In this document: positions 56,701 to 64,000 of the stretch, in pieces
Layout: the number at the start of each line of letters is the position of its first letter
Numbering within the stretch: the stretch's first letter is position 1
Assembly: GCA_000310025.1 (NCBI GenBank)
Contig: FN649749.1
Location: forward strand, 3,666,910 to 3,730,909
Source of the DNA: Ectocarpus siliculosus
Taxonomy: Eukaryota > Sar > Phaeophyceae > Ectocarpales > Ectocarpaceae
Direction of reading: 5' to 3'
Length of the DNA stretch: 64,000 nucleotides
Translations under genes and position numbers: made by a program
The notes under the pieces: model-generated
The model's database searches: none
What the model was told of the DNA's origin: nothing
Seen by the model: only the letters and a program-made list of their open reading frames with translations

Positions 56701-59688
56701 TTCCGACTCACGACCGATGCCAGTATGGCTGGTGTTGGTGCGGTACTGGAACAACCGCAGGAGGATGGGACCGTCCGTCCTCTAGTGTACATTAGTAGAT
56801 CGACCCTACCCAACGAAGCGAACTGGGATGTCAGCTCGCTAGAGTGTGGAGCGTTGGTGTGGGCCATTAGGAAGTTGCGTGTCTATTTATATGGTATTCC
56901 ATTTGAAGCGTTCACCGACCACCAGCCGCTTCTATCGTTTATTTCTATGGGTGAAAAGAAACCACGCGTTCAACGCATGTGTGATTTCTTATCGGCGTAC
57001 TCGTTCACCCTGTCCTATCGCAAGGGCAAAGAGAATCAAGTTGCGGATGCTTTGTCCCGTCTACCACAGCCGCCTACGGCAGACGATTTTGACAAATGCA
57101 AGTTGATAGAGGAAGGAGATCTCGAAGTTTATTTTATTGGGTCTAGCGGAACAGCGACGCGGAAGCTAAGCTCGGACTCTAACACACTCAGTAGTGGCCC
57201 CACCAAAAATCGTTACATGAGTCCAGTAACGTTGTGTGCCACGGAAGAGGTTGAGGCTCGTGAGTGGGTGGAAGTTCAGTCGGAGTTGACTAGGATATCT
57301 CTTCATCGTCCGAGTCCCTCGGTGTTAGCCGTTAATCCATCGCCCTCCCGCCCTCCCCACTACCCCCTTAGCCCGGTGCCTTCCGTCGGCCTGCAACCGT
57401 TCAGTGGGCAGTATCAGCCGGGGCTAATCCTCCATGGGCATCCGATCGGCGCCACCGCCACCGAGGGGGACGTCAAAGGCCTTCCTGTGGATGTACGGGT
57501 GGTCACCAGGTCGTCGCGTCCGTCAACACGTTCCGCCACGGCGGCGGCAGCGCGGAGGCCAAGTCGGGCGCGGGATGTGGGGGTTGAGGAATCGCCGGCA
57601 CCGGGGAAGGCTGTCACGGCCAAGGGGGACGCGGCGCCAGCGCCGGCGGGGGACCGCCCCCCCCGCCCGCAGGGAACGCCCACCGCGCGCACTCCCGCGG
57701 CGAGGGTGGGGGGAGCAAACCCGTCGGCAGCGGGGCCGAATCGACGGTCGCGGCGGCCCCCCGGCCAGCACAGGACGGCCGCGGCGGCCGCGAGAGAGGC
57801 AAAACAGCACGCCAACGACTTTGCCGCCTCCTCCGCCTCGACAGCCCCCGGCCAGCAAAGGACGACAGCGGCGGCCGCGCGCGAGGCACGACAGCACGCC
57901 GACGACCTCGCCGCCGCTCCCACCGCGACAGCCCCCGGCCAGCGGAGGACGGCTGCGGCGGCCGCAAGAAAGGCGAGACGACACACCACCGACCCCGCCG
58001 CCGCCGCCCCAACAGCGCCCTCTCCGCCCAGCCGCGGACCCCGGTCACCGTCACCGCGGCGCTCCCGGAGTAGAACACCTCGGCGACGTGCCCCCCCGGT
58101 GGGAGCAACCCCGGTGCCGGAACCCCAAGCGGCAGCAGCCACCCGCTTCGGGGAGAAGCTGAACAGCAAGACCGACCTCGAGTGGGCCGAGGCTCAGGTG
58201 GATGACCCCCTGGCTGCGGTGGTGATCAAGTATGTGTCTGGTTTGAGTGAGGGGGGAGATTGTGAGTTTGCCCCCGTGATGGGCAATGACGGAGAAATTG
58301 ATTTTGCTCGAGTGAAGGCGTTGGCTAATAAGTGTGAAGTGCTGCGGCTGCCCGAAAACGCCACCCTGTTGGTACGGAAACCCACCGACACCCCTCGCCG
58401 TAGTGCAGACCAGAACAGTGGGAAGTTTGAGAGGCTATTAGGGGATGAACCCCATCGGGTGTACGTACCTTTTCTTCTGAGACCATGGGCTTTGGACGTT
58501 GTACACAAGGAGAGTGGGCATTTGGGGGAAAACGCAACTCTGGCTTCCTTGGAGCGTTACTACTTTTGGATTGGTATGTCTGAAAGCGTACGGTGGTTCG
58601 TGTCTCATTGCATACAGTGCCAAGCTTCCAAAACCTCTAGGCGTGCCCACCGCTGGCCTCTGGTATCGTTGCCGCTGCTTTCCCGGCCGGGGGAGATGGT
58701 GGCTTTCGACATCCTAGGCCCCTTGCCCAAAACCAAACGGGGGAACGTGTATATTCTTTTGGTGGTCGATCTTTTTAGCCGACATGTCGAACCCTACGCG
58801 TTGACGAGTGAAGAGAAAACAGCACAGGGTTGTGCCACGAAGCTTGCGGATGATTATGTCGTTCGTTGGGGTTGTCCGAAGTATCTTTTGTCGGATAGAG
58901 GGGCAGAGTTCACAGCTCGGGTGGCCAAGGATGTGTACAGGATGTTGGGGGCCAAGAAGCGGTACACGAGTTCATTTCATCCGCACACCAACGGTTGTGT
59001 CGAGCGTCTGAATCACACCGTTTGCCAGATGTTGTCTCACGTAGTCAGTTCTCAGCAAACGGACTGGGATGAATACCTGTTGCAAGTCTGTTACTGCCAT
59101 AATAACCACGTAAGCAAAGCCACTGGTCTAGCCGCTTCTGAGATTCACATAGGGAGGTACCCGCGGCTGCCGATGACGATATTGGGGTCTAGGAATGAGA
59201 TCAGGGGGTGGCAGAGTACCAAGCAGGACCAGCTCGACTACTTGCAGTTGACTAAAGACAGACAGGCTAGGGCATACCAACTAGTGGTGGAGAGTGACAG
59301 GCTAACGAAGGAGAAGCATAGAGCCAACAACGAGCAGCTCGATAACGCTATCACCAAGCGGCCGAATTTTTCCGCTGGGGAGTGGGTGTGGGTGTACGAT
59401 GTGCAGCATACGTTGGCAACGGCGGGGGGGAGTACTCAGCAACGAATAAAGGGCAAGTTGGCGAACAAGTGGGTGGGTCCTTTGAAGGTGTTGGGAGTGG
59501 GGCCGTGCAAGGTGGGGGACCATGTAGTAGGTCCCAAACTGTTGTTTCTGGAGTTCCCATACGATAAGAAGGGCAGTAGGCGAGTGTCCGTCCTGAGGTG
59601 TAAGCGTCGTTTCCTCCCGCACGAGAACAGCGACGTCCCCAAATACTTGCCGTGGAAGCTGTGTGCGTACGTCCTGAATAAGTTTTGA
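53671..59688 (+). CDS. Gypsy pol polyprotein (protease, RT, RNase H, integrase)
   Basis: The frame is open from the codon after TAG; its first Met is at 53725, giving 1987 codons. Protease: VALVDTGSPQSF (Asp340). Reverse transcriptase: fingers PLVAVLKKDGSLRLTCNF; motif A reads FSVLGLMSG, with Gly783 where Asp is expected; catalytic VYLDDV at Tyr843-Asp846. RNase H: LTTDASMAGVGAVLEQ (Asp998), SLECGALVWAIRKL and TDHQPLL. A low-complexity Ala/Arg/Pro linker (about 57300-58150) precedes integrase: HKESGHLGEN and CIQCQASK bind zinc; catalytic D1662, D1724 and E1760 keep D,D-35-E spacing. Met 53725 could be a start, but lack of any other stop upstream favours production as a gag fusion. It ends in TGA at 59686-59688. 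Confidence 0.93.
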   Translation, partial: CHGAGSYHLPAAAASVPVMGKGGSPSSMGSSTSATPTDKRVQNRDSRSGESGSSKEHLHTEQILEVQRVPIQSEILEVQRVSFQSDNQKRGRVAIGSHDPTPKPNPSQRKTEQNRTTRRKGERTRPLPRTHEWSTQSAVVQVGIEAEPTDKARPLPNSGGGGGDNQVGPPPTHGKASAQRNLSEVTGTPTVAAATAAATQPVAAVAGVPTAAEQCIQSREEVVETSTAVPESSGGAEKIPSPPSRVPLTQINLVEGGHKERRKTKNKSRRARVHGQQVIDVMGVEDGVAPSLRVWNKQRKGGVTHDTLGSELPSSFMQEVVDFKAGEVCLSASRQTAKVSVFAGAHARVVQPAVALVDTGSPQSFVAEKVVKRMLECGATSKSGIRTAKTRRWSGFGGTPLATSSMVRLNVQFFDRESQPTAKLAVNAYVVPEGVMSHEVLLGTDSWARFPVREYSDEREGETTLRLKTSLPPPQTPTVDQDAEPKMVAYIESPDHDGSEHRLIFDSTKDVQYLTDQRYWVPLRVETSEGQVVKDGNVFARFSENWTSPEMVVEAGGVALPLSVRTAFGVRAGSVISSNVTPLCETPLSDFVVTPEPTVSLFTVEEDEATADPSTNPTPPPSPSPDSPPPELLADMKPECQEAFRRLWARVPAHVREVNFGLGHDAWTAKDIDSLADVLVEHADRFSEHKTDLGHCTALPFRIDLKPGTRPVKQRPYRRSPVINRKIKIEIDRLVSCGILRKSTSNWASPLVAVLKKDGSLRLTCNFKRLNEATIVAVFPMPLVSDLISALGGSKVFSVLGLMSGYFQAAIDESSIPLTAVCTSFGLFEWTRTPQGCSGSPANFQSLMAKVCDGLKKLQVYLDDVIVPSLTAAEHVVQLRELLVRFKEFDLKLSPKKAHIGSAEVTFLGHLIAPFGLHPDPKKTDAMAKMKMPKTKSELRSMLGSVSYLRKFLPNLARNVTDLTALLKKDVHFKFTAHHEQLTKAVLAQLASYEVLAFPDYAAAIDGTRKFRLTTDASMAGVGAVLEQPQEDGTVRPLVYISRSTLPNEANWDVSSLECGALVWAIRKLRVYLYGIPFEAFTDHQPLLSFISMGEKKPRVQRMCDFLSAYSFTLSYRKGKENQVADALSRLPQPPTADDFDKCKLIEEGDLEVYFIGSSGTATRKLSSDSNTLSSGPTKNRYMSPVTLCATEEVEAREWVEVQSELTRISLHRPSPSVLAVNPSPSRPPHYPLSPVPSVGLQPFSGQYQPGLILHGHPIGATATEGDVKGLPVDVRVVTRSSRPSTRSATAAAARRPSRARDVGVEESPAPGKAVTAKGDAAPAPAGDRPPRPQGTPTARTPAARVGGANPSAAGPNRRSRRPPGQHRTAAAAAREAKQHANDFAASSASTAPGQQRTTAAAAREARQHADDLAAAPTATAPGQRRTAAAAARKARRHTTDPAAAAPTAPSPPSRGPRSPSPRRSRSRTPRRRAPPVGATPVPEPQAAAATRFGEKLNSKTDLEWAEAQVDDPLAAVVIKYVSGLSEGGDCEFAPVMGNDGEIDFARVKALANKCEVLRLPENATLLVRKPTDTPRRSADQNSGKFERLLGDEPHRVYVPFLLRPWALDVVHKESGHLGENATLASLERYYFWIGMSESVRWFVSHCIQCQASKTSRRAHRWPLVSLPLLSRPGEMVAFDILGPLPKTKRGNVYILLVVDLFSRHVEPYALTSEEKTAQGCATKLADDYVVRWGCPKYLLSDRGAEFTARVAKDVYRMLGAKKRYTSSFHPHTNGCVERLNHTVCQMLSHVVSSQQTDWDEYLLQVCYCHNNHVSKATGLAASEIHIGRYPRLPMTILGSRNEIRGWQSTKQDQLDYLQLTKDRQARAYQLVVESDRLTKEKHRANNEQLDNAITKRPNFSAGEWVWVYDVQHTLATAGGSTQQRIKGKLANKWVGPLKVLGVGPCKVGDHVVGPKLLFLEFPYDKKGSRRVSVLRCKRRFLPHENSDVPKYLPWKLCAYVLNKF

Positions 59689-60324
59689 CAGCAAGCGCCC
59701 CCTTTTTACCTGACCTCGGAGGATGTTGAGATCGAGCTAGACACGGAGAGGGCACAGCCGTTGCGAGTAATGGCCCACAGAATTAGCCGGGGACCAGGTG
59801 GGACCTTAGCAGTACAATTCGAGACCGTTTGGAAGGGGCAGAGGCAGACCACTTGGGAAACAGAGCAGAACTTGCAGCAGTACGGGGATGTAATTAGGCA
59901 GTACTGGCTAGGGGAGGGGGTAACGCAAGTAGGAGCAGACAATAAACAGTTCCGCGACTTCCGCAAACTAGCTGCCCTGCGCGCTGCAGCTCGCGCGCGG
60001 GAATCCCTGTATGTACCTCCAGGGTATGCCTTGAAAGCCACGTGGGTAGGAGGGCCAGAGCTTCGCACGGTAGAGATGAAGGGTGCACAGATTTATTTAC
60101 GCACAGAGAGGGAAGGATGGCAGTTGGGGGTGATCCATGGGGTGTCGAGGAGAGTAGATGAGCCCCGGCCGTACAACATAGGCTTTGTAGACCTGGAAAT
60201 GCTGTACAACGTAGCGTTGGAGCCAGAGGACTATAGCGCAGACGTGAAGGCAGCAGCCTATAGTTGGTGTTTCTTGATGCACATGCAGTCGGGGAGCGTG
60301 AAACGTTTAGGGGGGCTAATGTAG
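59689..60324 (+). CDS. Gypsy pol C-terminal tail: chromodomain and second module
   Basis: In phase with pol after the single TGA. QQAPPFYLTSEDVEIELDTE leads into a chromodomain-like segment (MAHRISRGPGGTLAVQFETVW, TTWETEQNLQQY), then ESLYVPPGYALKATW and a conserved module (GWQLGVIHGVSR, PYNIGFVDLEMLYNVAL, YSWCFLMHM). The decayed Gypsy element at 21-28 kb has the same order with a sense codon (GGA) in place of TGA, so the tail belongs to pol. Chromodomains of chromoviral integrases steer insertion to modified chromatin. The last module resembles a Tudor-like fold only by its aromatic pattern. It may be reached by TGA readthrough (TGA-C context) or be lost from this copy. Confidence 0.75.
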   Translation, partial: QQAPPFYLTSEDVEIELDTERAQPLRVMAHRISRGPGGTLAVQFETVWKGQRQTTWETEQNLQQYGDVIRQYWLGEGVTQVGADNKQFRDFRKLAALRAAARARESLYVPPGYALKATWVGGPELRTVEMKGAQIYLRTEREGWQLGVIHGVSRRVDEPRPYNIGFVDLEMLYNVALEPEDYSADVKAAAYSWCFLMHMQSGSVKRLGGLM

Positions 60325-60341
60325 TGCGGGACAAGAAAAAC

Positions 60342-60481
60342 AAAAGAGGGGGAGGGAAAAAAAAAAAAAAAAAAAAGGGAAAGAAGAAGAAGAAGAAGAA
60401 GAAGGAAAAGAAGAAGAAGGAAAGGGAAAAGAAGGAGAAGGAAAAGAAGAAGAAGGAGGAGGAAAAGAAGGAAAAGAGGGA
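60342..60481 (+). repeat. 140-nt uninterrupted homopurine tract
   Basis: The plus strand from 60342 to 60481 contains only A and G: a long A-run followed by GAA/GAGG repeats. It begins 18 nt after the last coding codon of the element. Such tracts can form triplex DNA. It is too far from the 3' LTR to be the usual polypurine primer. Confidence 0.9.
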
Positions 60482-60540
60482 CGAAGGGAGAGGAAAAGAG
60501 GAGGAAGTCAGAGTGTGTGTGCTTCTCGTGTTCATTTGTG

Positions 60541-61050
60541 TTGTGCTTCCCCGGGCGGGATCGAGGTCTTGGCACACCATCACGTGTCGTTGATCTCCCG
60601 TCTTTGTTCCTGTGTTCCGTCGGTGTTGTGCTTCCCCGGGCGGGATCGAGGTCTTGGCACACCATCACGTGTCGTTGATCTCCCGTCTTTGTTCCTGTGT
60701 TCCGTCGGTGTTGTGCTTCCCCGGGCGGGATCGAGGTCTTGGCACACCATCACGTGTCGTTGATCTCCCGTCTTTGTTCCTGCGTTCCGTCGGTGTTGTG
60801 CTTCCCCGGGCGGGATCAAGGTCTTGGCACACCATCAAGTGTCGTTGATCTCCCGTCTTTGTTCTTGTGTTCCGTCGGTGTTGTGCTTCCCCGGGCGGGA
60901 TCGAGGTCTTGGCACACCATCCCGTGTCGTGGACCTCCCGCCTTTGTTCCTGTGTTCCTTCTATGTTGGGGTTCCCCGAGAGGGGGATCGAGTTCGCGAC
61001 TCATCCTCACACGGTGTTGACCTCCCGCTTTAGTTCTGGTGCTCCATCAG
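60541..61050 (+). repeat. Tandem repeat, five 85-bp units plus decayed copy
   Basis: TTGTGCTTCCCCGGGCGGGAT starts at 60541, 60626, 60711, 60796 and 60881. Units differ at a few bases, and a degenerate sixth unit (GTTCCCCGAGAGGGGGATCGA) follows to about 61050. CCCCGGGCGGG gives each unit a GC-rich core. Confidence 0.93.
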
Positions 61051-61292
61051 GGAGTTTCTACAGTAAGGGTGCAGGGCTCGACTCATAATCATGTGTCGAT
61101 CGACCTCCCCTCTTCTTCTGTGAGCTCGGAAAGGACATCTGGTTCCTGGCACCATCGACTATCTCTTCTTCTGGAGTGGGATCTTCCTGGGACCGCAACT
61201 ACCTCCGCAGCTGGCTGGGTGTTTAGGTGTCCGAGGATATGGCTGTATCGTATCGGCGGTGTCGGTGATGGAACTTGTGTGATGTGTATGTG

Positions 61293-62220
61293 TTTTATGT
61301 TTCTTCTCGTCAAGCAATTGGGTAGGGCATGGTATCGGATATGCCTAGAAGCCTCCCTCTTGTGTTTATGTTTTATGTTTCTTCTCGTCAAGCAATTGGG
61401 TAGGGCATGGTATCGAATATGCCTAGAAGCCTCCCTCTTGTGTTTATGTTTTATGTTTCTTCTCGTCAAGCAACTGGGTAGGGCATGGTATCGGATATGC
61501 CTAGAAGCCTCCCTCTTGTGTTTATGTTTTATGTTTCTTCTCGTCAAGCAATTGGGTAGGGCATGGTATCGAATATGCCTAGAAGCCTCCTTCTTGTGTT
61601 TATGTTTTATGTTTCTTCTCGTCAAGCAATTGGGTAGGGCATGGTATCGAATATGCCTAGAAGCCTCCCTCTTGTGTTTATGTTTTATGTTTCTTCTCGT
61701 CAAGCAATTGGGTAGGGCATGGTATCGGATATGCCTAGAAGCCTCCCTCTTGTGTTTATGTTTTATGTTTCTTCTCGTCAAGCAATTGGGTAGGGCATGG
61801 TATCGAATATGCCTAGAAGCCTCCCTCTTGTGTTTATGTTTTATGTTTCTTCTCGTCAAGCAATTGGGTAGGGCATGGTATCGGATATGCCTAGAAGCCT
61901 CCCTCTTGTGTTTATGTTTTATGTTTCTTCTCGTCAAGCAATTGGGTAGGGCATGGTATCGAATATGCCTAGAAACCTCCCTCTTGTGTTTATGTTTTGT
62001 GTTTCTTCTCGTCAAGCAACTGGGTAGGGCATGGTATCGGATATGCCTAGAAGCCTCCCTCTTGTGTTTATGTTTTATGTTTCTTCTCGTCAAGCAATTG
62101 GGTAGGGCATGGTATCGGATATGCCTAGAAGCCTCCTCTTTGTGTGTGTGTTTATGTTGACTTCATCAAGCAATTGGGTAGGGCATGGTATCGGATATGC
62201 CTAGAAGCCTCCTTCGTGTG
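61293..62220 (+). repeat. Tandem repeat, about eleven 78-bp units plus decayed copy
   Basis: TTCTTCTCGTCAAGCAA recurs every 78 bp from 61301 (61379, 61457, 61535 and on to 62081), with a diverged unit to about 62220. Because 78 is a multiple of three, both strands stay open: plus 61039-62160 and minus 61089-62093. The units carry two alternating variants (ATCGGATAT and ATCGAATAT), suggesting amplification partly in two-unit blocks. Confidence 0.93.
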
Positions 62221-63120
62221 CGGTGTTTTTTGTTTTGGTCTCATCTTATGTTACTCCAAGTAGTTGGGGAAGGCATGTCATCGGATGTGTCGTTGAGCCC
62301 AAGGTACTGTTCATGGATACAGGAGTTGATTTATTTTATAGCCGACGTCATTAATTTACTTTGCGTGGAGCAGAGTTAGGTGGGTCGGTGACTACAGAAT
62401 CGTGTCATCCCCCATCTCTAGGCGATCTTCAGAATATAGTAATCCTGGTGTGCTCTTCAGATCTTAGCAGAATGCGACATTTCAAGTTTACTAGCAGGAA
62501 CAACCTAGAGAGACAGGACATTTAATAATACTGGTCAGTGCCGGTAGGAGGAAGAACAACGTTGGGTGTCATCGGCAGGGCCTATGGGCCAGGGGTAAAA
62601 CTCTGGTGTCGGTGGCATTCCAGGGTTGGGCATTCCAGGGTTGTTTAGAATCCTGCTTGGTGGAGGCGGTAGTTGGGAGTACCCGGGCAGAATGGTTCAG
62701 CAAGTTAGCAATTTGAAAGTACGTTTCCCGCGATTGAGAAGAGTTGGTTTCAGCCCAATTAGTCTGGAACCGCAAGAAGTATGTCTTGATATGGGTGGGT
62801 CGGATTGGCCAAGAATTGAAGCCTTTCACCCCAATTTCAGTAAAGTTCCCACTAGGATTTCAGTATGGAGGAGAACCGTGTCCCGCATTTAAGTGCACAA
62901 AGTCGCAGTAAGAAACGCCGAGAAAATGTCGAAACCCGTGTAGGAGGGGCAAGTATGATTATATGGAGTGGTTCTTTGTTTTTAAAGTATTTAGCAATGG
63001 AAAACGGTACGGGGGAGGAGTACTTTGATCATTTCGAAGAGCTTCCTACCGTTTTTATTATTTGCTTTTCCACGAAATATTTTAGGGTAATTGTTCCGCG
63101 AAAAAGCAAGGGTGGGTCAA
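62221..63120 (+). other. Gypsy 3' non-coding region
   Basis: No domain is recognised. A frame at 62626-62892 is open but unremarkable, and I see no envelope-like gene. The last bases before the 3' LTR (AAAAAGCAAGGGTGGGTCAA) are purine-rich and are the best candidate polypurine tract. Confidence 0.6.
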
Positions 63121-63623
63121 TGTTGTAGGAAGCTCCGCAGATTGTAACCGTATGGTTGAAGTTATCCCCGTTTCCCCGGAGTTCCCAAGGTATTTGGATT
63201 ATTCTGGTTTTCAGAGCTCCTACAGCCAACCCCTTCGATCAGAAGCCGCTTGGCATAGCTTCGACAAGGGTTTAGGTGAGCGTGAGTGCCGTCCCCATAG
63301 CGTTGTGTTGAGTGTGACGCCTTAGCATAGCATTGGACAGCCTCGTGAGATTGGATAGATAAGCGGTTGAGTTACAGTATAATAGGTGTTCTTGCTGATC
63401 AGGAGTTCACCTTAGGCTGACTAAAAGAGACCACATTCGACTCTACCCCTTGTGCACAACAGAGACCCGTGACTACTTCACGAGCATCGACAGCGTTGAC
63501 CAAACATCCTTTGGACCCGACGTACTAGCAGAACCACCCTTGCTAGTAGAACCACACCTCACTTGTGATTGGTTCGCAGTGCTCCACATCAGAACACAAA
63601 CCCACCTAACAGCTTATATCACA
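63121..63623 (+). repeat. Gypsy 3' LTR
   Basis: 503 bp, apparently identical to 49103-49605. It is followed by AAAC, the target-site duplication. Confidence 0.95.
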
Positions 63624-63633
63624 AAACTTTCAT

Positions 63634-64000
63634 ATTAGGGGAAGAGGACATCATTTCATTTTGTAGTTTGCTTGGCGCGTGCGTAGCCAGGTCGGTCCAA
63701 CACTTTGACGAAAAACATGGCTACTCGAAAAGCGGGGGCTTCGCGGAGAACGTTTCGTTGAAACCGTTTGAGGGGCGATTGTTACAAGCCGGCAGTAACC
63801 GTGCCAGAGGCACGTACGCTCTATTGGAGTTGGAGCCCTCCGCAGCTGGTTTGGGTAGGTTTTCCGGGAGAGGGGAGGAAACGTATTGACTGTTGAGTGG
63901 GGCCCCCGTAAAGGCTTGATACGTTGCCTGCAACTTGCGTCACTCGCTGCGAGGAGCATCCTACTGTACCTACGGCATGAGATCGCCGGACCACGTGGGA
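63634..64000 (-). repeat. Large inverted repeat, right arm, distal part
   Basis: Reverse complement of 13690-14058, resuming exactly where the proximal part stops at 47558. The plus-strand frame to 63889 (…GRFSGRGEETY) is open here but is broken by a stop in the left arm. It runs off the window end. Confidence 0.9.

Larger units (their letters stand above)
49099..63627 (+). mobile_element. Ty3/Gypsy LTR retrotransposon, complete, 14.5 kb
   Basis: The element itself is 49103-63623, flanked by the 4-bp target-site duplication AAAC (49099-49102 and 63624-63627). Its 503-bp LTRs appear identical. The order is gag, TAG, protease, reverse transcriptase, RNase H, integrase, TGA, chromodomain tail, then a 2.8 kb non-coding 3' region with tandem repeats. 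The 3' LTR ends 10 bp before the inverted-repeat arm resumes, so this is a late insertion into an already interrupted arm. LTR identity implies recent transposition. Confidence 0.95.

Noticed and set aside
61039-62160. 373-codon repetitive protein, and a 334-codon one on the other strand
   Set aside because: Both are explained by a 78-bp tandem array whose unit is a multiple of three; neither has a plausible start or domain.
60541-62220. CRISPR-like array
   Set aside because: Units are head-to-tail with no variable spacers and lie inside a eukaryotic retrotransposon.
62626-62892. Envelope-like gene upstream of the Gypsy 3' LTR
   Set aside because: It is short, has no signal peptide or membrane anchor, and shows no similarity that I can see.

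Overview
The window looks like transposable-element-rich nuclear DNA of a eukaryote with spliceosomal introns. Three LTR retrotransposons and several repeat families fill most of it. Only one host gene can be modelled with confidence: a five-exon ZIP-family metal transporter at 30.5-35.9 kb, with introns of 2275, 1159, 139 and 377 nt. Long introns, moderate GC and abundant Copia and Gypsy elements would suit a brown alga or another stramenopile or macroalga. That is an inference from architecture; nothing here fixes the taxon.

Layout. (1) 0-2.9 kb is intergenic and includes one copy of a diverged ~0.8 kb repeat whose inverted partner is at 39.1-39.9 kb. (2) 2922-9977 is a complete Ty1/Copia element on the minus strand: 261-bp LTRs differing at one base, target-site duplication GAGAA, and gag-pol broken by three in-frame stops and frame changes. 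(3) 10-13.7 kb is intergenic with short repeats. (4) 13.7-21.4 kb is the left arm of a ~7.7 kb inverted repeat. Its right arm is 40.26 kb to the window end. The arms are closely similar, and I recognise no protein domain in them. (5) 21.4-28.6 kb is a decayed chromodomain-type Ty3/Gypsy element with a truncated NADAR (YbiA-like) domain at its 5' end. (6) 28.6-30.5 kb holds copies of repeats also seen at 10-12 kb. (7) 30.5-35.9 kb is the ZIP gene, with a 421-bp foldback element in intron 1. (8) 36-40.2 kb is intergenic. (9) The right arm is split at 47558/63634 by a 16,075-bp nested insertion: ~1.5 kb of unknown DNA plus a 14.5 kb Ty3/Gypsy element (49103-63623).

The 14.5 kb Gypsy element is the most informative part. 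Its 503-bp LTRs look identical and it has a 4-bp duplication AAAC. Gag and a 1987-codon pol lie in the same frame, separated by one TAG. An 8-nt spacer and a perfect 9-bp stem follow that TAG, an arrangement like gammaretroviral stop-codon readthrough. A TGA also separates integrase from a chromodomain tail, the first catalytic Asp of reverse transcriptase is Gly, and its long 3' region carries two tandem-repeat arrays. The Copia element independently has a TAG-CAG-CCA stop context just before its reverse transcriptase. Whether these stops are recoded or are damage is the main question the window raises.
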